A stretch of 8,897 bases of DNA, taken from NCBI GenBank assembly GCA_945919165.1, contig CAMEIZ010000074.1, positions 1-8,897 of the forward strand, read 5' to 3'. Positions 5,232 through 8,897 of the stretch are shown piece after piece. The first letter of the stretch is position 1. Each line of letters begins with the position of its first letter. Made by a program: the position numbers and the translations under genes. Source of the stretch: an uncultured Traorella sp. Lineage in GTDB: Bacteria; Bacillota_I; Bacilli_A; Erysipelotrichales; Erysipelotrichaceae. The notes beneath the pieces were generated by a model that searched no databases, was not told the DNA's origin, and worked only from the letters and a program-made list of their open reading frames with translations.

Positions 5232-6032
5232 TTAAATATGCAGATCTTTTTCACAAAAAATGTAAATACTGCAACCAAATAAGAAAATTGCCCCAATGAG
5301 CAAAACAGCAATACCAATCCATGCACTGCATTCATTAGCTGCAATTCCATAAGGATCAAAAAGCGTAAATAAGGAAAAATATTTAACGAACTCAGCTTTT
5401 TCTCCGGCATTAGCAAGCATTTGAAGGACATACATAAAGAAGGGAATTCCGGCTCCAAATGCAAGGCTGTATTTCGTATCAGAGAAGATACAGGAAGCAA
5501 GAAAACAGATTCCGGCAATAAACAAGTGCAGGCATAAAAGGCCGCCATTCAGCTTAAGAAGATCGAATAGGTCTAATTCTCCGGCAAAATTGCTTTGAGC
5601 AACTCCAAATTCCAAAGCAGTTGCATAAAGAATCAGAATCATAACACCGCTGATTAAAACACTCATCTGAGTCAAAGCTATTGTTTTACGCTTAACTGGA
5701 GCAGAAACAAGTGATATCATGGATCCTTTTTCTACATACTTTGAAATCAATCCATTACCTCTTAAAATACTAAACACCATTGGAAAAATAAGAAGAATAA
5801 ACCCATATAAGTAAGAAATCATAAAACCTACAAGAGTGGTGGCTCCGGCACTCATACCAACAGCAGCCATAAGTTCAGGCATTACTTCTACAAAGCTATC
5901 CAGTGTTTCCATTAATTTAGGATCATACATACTGATGATAACACTAATATAAAGAGTCATAATGGCGGCAAAAATAACAAGAAGTTTGACGCTTTTTTTC
6001 ATTTCACGCTTATATAATGTCCAATTCATCAT
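5232..6032 (-). CDS. ABC-2 type transporter permease
   Basis: The membrane component of an ABC exporter, pairing with the ATPase encoded immediately upstream. The 266-aa protein has six likely transmembrane helices at about 16-35, 66-90, 120-142, 163-184, 189-206 and 236-260. Between helices 2 and 3 is the cytoplasmic loop KGSMISLVSAPVKRKTIAL (102-120), which matches the amphipathic coupling region of ABC-2 permeases. The extracellular stretch between helices 1 and 2 (about 36-65) is acidic and Met-rich (for example PKLMETLDSFVEVMPELM). A GGAGG site is 6 nt before ATG 6032-6030, and that ATG overlaps the ATPase stop as ATGA, implying translational coupling. A second ATG directly follows (6029-6027) and could serve instead. 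The substrate is unknown; such two-gene ABC-2 systems often export lipids, antibiotics or peptides. Confidence 0.88.
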   Translation of the reverse strand: MMNWTLYKREMKKSVKLLVIFAAIMTLYISVIISMYDPKLMETLDSFVEVMPELMAAVGMSAGATTLVGFMISYLYGFILLIFPMVFSILRGNGLISKYVEKGSMISLVSAPVKRKTIALTQMSVLISGVMILILYATALEFGVAQSNFAGELDLFDLLKLNGGLLCLHLFIAGICFLASCIFSDTKYSLAFGAGIPFFMYVLQMLANAGEKAEFVKYFSLFTLFDPYGIAANECSAWIGIAVLLIGAIFLFGCSIYIFCEKDLHI

Positions 6033-6841
6033 TTTTTTCCTCCATAATAATGCATGAATATCTCTTCAAGACTTTGTTTCGCATTCACATTTACATTTAA
6101 CCCTTCACAGACTCCATTAAAATCTTTGGCAAAAGCTTGTGCCATTTCTTCGCTTTGAAGACGAACGGTATAGCGATGAATATGACGTTCTCTTAAAGCC
6201 TCAACAAAATCAACAGCGACCAGTTGTCCATCACGGATAATACCGATGCGATCACATGTACGTTCAACTTCTTCAAACATGTGACTGGATAAAAGGATGG
6301 TTTTTCCGCGCTTTTTTTCTTCAGCAATCAACTGAATAAAGCGGCTTTGCATCAGCGGATCAAGTCCGCTGGTAGGCTCATCTAAAATTAGAATTTCAGG
6401 ATCGTGCATAAAGGCAGCTACAATACCAACTTTCTGTTTCATCCCTTTACTCATTTTTTTAATTTTTCCTTTTGGATCAAGTTCAAAGCGCTCAATTAAT
6501 TCGTTTTGACGACTGTTTGAACAATTTCCGCGATAGTTATTTATAAATTGCAGATATTCCAATCCGCTCATATCTTCAAAAAAACTGATTTCTCCTGGAA
6601 TATAACCTAATTTCTTTTGAATGATTTCACGCTGCTTCCAGCAATCCAAATCACTGATTTCACAATGTCCGGATTTTGGTTTAATAAAACCCATTAAATG
6701 ACGAATCGTAGTTGTTTTTCCAGCTCCGTTAGGTCCTAAAAAGCCAAACACTTCTCCTTTATTTACTTGAAAAGTAACATCAAAGATTCCTTTACCTCCC
6801 CCATAATCTCGTGTCAAATGTTCTATATTTATTACACTCAT
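6029..6841 (-). CDS. ABC transporter ATP-binding protein (ABC-2 exporter type)
   Basis: The cytoplasmic nucleotide-binding subunit that hydrolyses ATP to power the neighbouring permease. Of 270 residues, the first ~215 are a complete ABC domain. Walker A is GPNGAGKTT (36-44). The signature is MSKGMKQK (130-137), the variant usual in ABC-2 ATPases instead of LSGGQ. Walker B is LILDEP (151-156), followed by the D-loop SGLD and the switch histidine H187 in LLSSHMFEE. The C-terminal ~55 residues (RYTVRLQSEEMA to MHYYGGKK) are the regulatory tail common in this group. AGGAGG (6847-6852 on the - strand) is 5 nt before the ATG, an ideal ribosome binding site. It forms a two-gene operon with the permease. 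There is no adjacent two-component system or GntR regulator to hint at a drug- or bacitracin-resistance role, so the substrate stays open. Confidence 0.94.
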   Translation of the reverse strand: MSVINIEHLTRDYGGGKGIFDVTFQVNKGEVFGFLGPNGAGKTTTIRHLMGFIKPKSGHCEISDLDCWKQREIIQKKLGYIPGEISFFEDMSGLEYLQFINNYRGNCSNSRQNELIERFELDPKGKIKKMSKGMKQKVGIVAAFMHDPEILILDEPTSGLDPLMQSRFIQLIAEEKKRGKTILLSSHMFEEVERTCDRIGIIRDGQLVAVDFVEALRERHIHRYTVRLQSEEMAQAFAKDFNGVCEGLNVNVNAKQSLEEIFMHYYGGKK

Positions 6842-6872
6842 ATCTTCCTCCTATTATTTTCCAGCTAATACT

Positions 6873-6902
6873 ATTAAAACACAAGAAATATAAAAATGAC
6901 AG
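6873..6902 (-). promoter_or_regulatory. Possible promoter of the ABC transporter operon
   Basis: On the - strand CTGTCA (complement of 6897-6902), 18 bp, and TTTAAT (complement of 6873-6878, five of six consensus bases) are seen. This would start transcription near 6866 with a leader of about 25 nt. It is the best candidate between the upstream terminator and the ATPase, but only moderate. Confidence 0.35.
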
Positions 6903-6931
6903 AAAGATTCCATTCATTTTCAAAATATCTG

Positions 6932-6960
6932 AAAAAAAAACGACTTTTGATCAGTCGTTT
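6932..6960 (-). terminator. Intrinsic terminator of the TypA-family GTPase gene
   Basis: AAACGACT (6938-6945) and AGTCGTTT (6953-6960) form an 8-bp stem with a 7-nt loop. On the - strand the downstream arm runs into an uninterrupted T-run (A's at 6932-6940 on the + strand). The GTPase stop codon (6960-6962) touches the stem, so this gene and the ABC operon behind it are separate units. Confidence 0.88.
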
Positions 6961-8792
6961 TATTCAGTGTCATTTTTAAGCTGATTGCGATACATTTGTT
7001 TACGTTCAAAAGGTGTCAGACCTTTTTTTCTTAAGCGAATCGTATCCGGGGTAATTTCTACAAGCTCATCATCATTGATAAATTCGATTGCATTTTCCAG
7101 AGTTAATACTTTTGGAGGAGTAAGCTTCATAGCTTCATCTGCTCCGCTTGAACGAATTGCAGTCAGCTTTTTATTTTTAATTGGATTCACTTCCAAATCA
7201 TTGTCACGGTTGCTCATACCTACGATCATGCCTTCATAAACTTCTGTCTGAGGAGAAATAAACAACGTACCTCTTTCTTGTAAGTTCCAAAGGGCATAAG
7301 TCATGGCTTTTCCGGTTTCGGTGGAAATCATTGCACCATTTGCTCGCTGCATGATATCACCTTTATATGGTTCATAACCATCAATTCTTCGAACCAGCGT
7401 ACCTTCGCCGCGAGTATCGTTAATGAATTCACTGCGATATCCTAAAAGTCCTCTTGTTGGGGCTTTATATACAATTCGGCAATATCCGTTTTCTTCTGAT
7501 AGATCCACCATCTGGCCTTTTCTTAAATTTAATTTATTAATAATTGTTCCCTGATATTCCATTGGTGCAATCGCAATGACTTCTTCAACAGGTTCAACGA
7601 TTCTGCCTTTGCCATCTCTTTTTAACATAACTTCAGGTTTGCTGACGGCAACTTCATAACCTTCACGACGCATATTCTCTAATAAAATAGTGATGTGCAG
7701 TTCACCTCGTCCACTGACCTTGAAACAGTCTGAACTGTCTGTTGGTTCAACACGTAAGCCAACATTAACTTCCAATTCTTTTTCAAGACGTTCTTTGATA
7801 TTGCGGGATGTGACATATTTTCCGCTTCTTCCGGCAAAAGGTGATTTATTGACAATGAAATTCATGGAAAGTGTTGGTTCTTCTATGTGAATCATTGGAA
7901 GCGGAAGAATATGATCAGGATTGCAGAGTGTTTCTCCAATTGAAATATCACTAATACCACTGATTACCACGATATCTCCACACATTGCTTTTTTTACGGC
8001 AACACGTTTTAATCCCTTATATACAAAAATTTGAGAAATCTGTTTATTACGTGTTTTTCCATCACTATCACATACGGTGATCGTCTGCCCTTCTGAAATT
8101 GTTCCTGAATATAAGCGGCCAATGCCTAAACGTCCGATATATTCATCATAAGCTAGATTAGAGATCTGAAGCTGCAAAGGTTCTTCTGATTTATCCGGAT
8201 AAGGAGCAGTGTGCTCAAGAATTGTTTCAAAAAGCGGTTCAATGCTTTCTCCTTCTTCATCCAGATTTCTGACAACGATACCTTTTTTCGCAATACCATA
8301 AAGAATTGGAAAATCAAGCTGTTCATCAGTTGCATTTAGATCTAAGAATAAATCATAAACTTCATCTACAACTTCTTCAGCACGTTGGTCTTTTTTGTCA
8401 ATCTTATTAATTAAGAGGATAGGTCTTAAACCCATTTCAAGAGCTTTAGATAAAACAAAACGTGTCTGCGGCATTGGACCTTCGGCACTGTCTACCAGAA
8501 GGATGACGGTATCGACTGTCTGAATGATTCGCTCTACTTCACTGGAAAAATCAGCATGTCCTGGTGTGTCAACAATATTGATTTTGTAATCTTTGTAATT
8601 GATTGAACAGTTTTTGGAATAAATTGTAATGCCTCTTTCTCGTTCCAAATCATTGCTGTCCATAACGCAGTCCACAATTTCTTCATTGCTTCGAAATACA
8701 TGTGATTGATTTAAAAATGCATCAACAAGAGTTGATTTCCCTGCATCGACATGGGCGATAACAGCTAAATTGATAATCTTTTCTTTATTCAT
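6960..8792 (-). CDS. typA: Translational GTPase of the TypA/BipA family (variant G-domain)
   Basis: A ribosome-associated GTPase related to EF-G and LepA; family members act in ribosome assembly and growth under stress. The 610-aa length fits the family. G-domain motifs: G1 AHVDAGKST (13-21), G2 RGITI (53-57), G3 DTPGHAD (75-81), G4 NKID (129-132). Then come the beta-barrel domain II (about 205-300), EF-G III- and V-like domains, and the BipA-specific C-terminal part: RGLLGYRSEFINDTRGEG, DGYEPYKGDI, YALWNLQERGTLF, VYEGMIVG and TPDTIRLRKKGL. The best-known members have HVDHGKTT, DFGGEVER and an SA-type G5; here these are HVDAGKST, DFSSEVER and GIA (166-168). A well-conserved MNHIF-like stretch before DGYEPYKG is LVRRI. 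It could therefore be a TypA subtype or paralogue. AGGTGA (8797-8802) precedes the ATG by 4 nt. The C-terminal domain rules out a Tet(M)-type ribosomal protection protein. Confidence 0.92.
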   Translation of the reverse strand: MNKEKIINLAVIAHVDAGKSTLVDAFLNQSHVFRSNEEIVDCVMDSNDLERERGITIYSKNCSINYKDYKINIVDTPGHADFSSEVERIIQTVDTVILLVDSAEGPMPQTRFVLSKALEMGLRPILLINKIDKKDQRAEEVVDEVYDLFLDLNATDEQLDFPILYGIAKKGIVVRNLDEEGESIEPLFETILEHTAPYPDKSEEPLQLQISNLAYDEYIGRLGIGRLYSGTISEGQTITVCDSDGKTRNKQISQIFVYKGLKRVAVKKAMCGDIVVISGISDISIGETLCNPDHILPLPMIHIEEPTLSMNFIVNKSPFAGRSGKYVTSRNIKERLEKELEVNVGLRVEPTDSSDCFKVSGRGELHITILLENMRREGYEVAVSKPEVMLKRDGKGRIVEPVEEVIAIAPMEYQGTIINKLNLRKGQMVDLSEENGYCRIVYKAPTRGLLGYRSEFINDTRGEGTLVRRIDGYEPYKGDIMQRANGAMISTETGKAMTYALWNLQERGTLFISPQTEVYEGMIVGMSNRDNDLEVNPIKNKKLTAIRSSGADEAMKLTPPKVLTLENAIEFINDDELVEITPDTIRLRKKGLTPFERKQMYRNQLKNDTE

Positions 8793-8817
8793 GGCTTCAC
8801 CTACTTTTAACTGAGAA

Positions 8818-8846
8818 ATTATACTACTCTTGGACTTGAATTACAA
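8818..8846 (-). promoter_or_regulatory. Predicted promoter of the TypA-family GTPase gene
   Basis: On the - strand TTGTAA (complement of 8841-8846), a 17-bp spacer and a perfect TATAAT (complement of 8818-8823) are seen. Predicted start of transcription near 8811 gives a leader of about 18 nt containing the AGGTGA ribosome binding site. Confidence 0.75.
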
Positions 8847-8897
8847 TCATTTTTCTTAGTGAAATAAAAAGTAGGAATATGAATTGCAATATAGAAA

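Noticed and set aside
5222..5548. 108-codon open frame on the - strand overlapping the permease 3' end
   Set aside because: Alternate frame of the permease gene, overlapping its terminator side; no start signals of its own.
6985..7239. Open frames on the + strand across the TypA gene (also 7690-7890)
   Set aside because: Antisense shadows of highly conserved TypA coding sequence.
6960..8792. Tetracycline ribosomal-protection protein, suggested by the HVDAGK P-loop
   Set aside because: The C-terminal half has BipA/TypA-specific motifs (RGLLGYRSEF, DGYEPYKG, NLQERG, IRLRKKGL) and the length is about 610 aa rather than about 640.
8879..8897. Possible start of a rightward gene (AGGAAT then ATG) at the right edge
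   Set aside because: Only six codons are visible, the Shine-Dalgarno spacing is too short and no good + strand promoter is seen.

Overview
The window is AT-rich bacterial chromosome with strong Shine-Dalgarno sequences (AGGAGG, GGAG, GAGGAG), GTG and TTG starts, U-tract hairpin terminators and Bacillota-type proteins. The style suggests a low-GC Bacillota, plausibly an Erysipelotrichia-like gut anaerobe. That placement is inference from protein style and composition. No mobile element, CRISPR array, tRNA or rRNA was seen. This looks like housekeeping DNA made of short, independently terminated transcription units on both strands.

Layout, left to right. (1) The 3' part of an N-acetylmuramoyl-L-alanine amidase gene (+) enters from the left edge. 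It converges on a family-2 glycosyltransferase (-), and one hairpin between the two serves as a bidirectional terminator. (2) A compact divergent promoter region (1474-1592) drives the glycosyltransferase leftward. Rightward it drives a tight three-gene operon: a Cys/His-rich cyclophilin, a 115-aa multi-pass membrane protein, and a 120-aa zinc-ribbon protein with two membrane helices. The two junctions inside the operon share the same TAATATG arrangement, and the operon ends at a clear terminator. (3) A CNNM/CBS/CorC-type ion-transport protein (+) follows, started by TTG. (4) A TrmH/SpoU RNA ribose methyltransferase (-) converges on it. Its start codon lies where transcription should begin, so its mRNA may be leaderless. 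(5) A two-gene ABC-2 exporter (ATPase then permease, -) has an ATGA overlap and a textbook terminator. (6) A TypA/BipA-family translational GTPase (-) ends just upstream of the ABC operon, with its own terminator and a good promoter close to the right edge.

Functionally the window mixes envelope work (amidase, glycosyltransferase, ABC exporter, CBS transporter, two small membrane proteins) with translation and protein-folding functions (TypA, rRNA/tRNA methyltransferase, cyclophilin). The most noteworthy observations are the predicted leaderless methyltransferase mRNA with a substituted motif-3 serine, the symmetric divergent promoter pair sharing one -35 hexamer, the cyclophilin plus two small membrane proteins operon, and the variant TypA G-domain. 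I see no convincing evidence of a wholly new multi-gene system.
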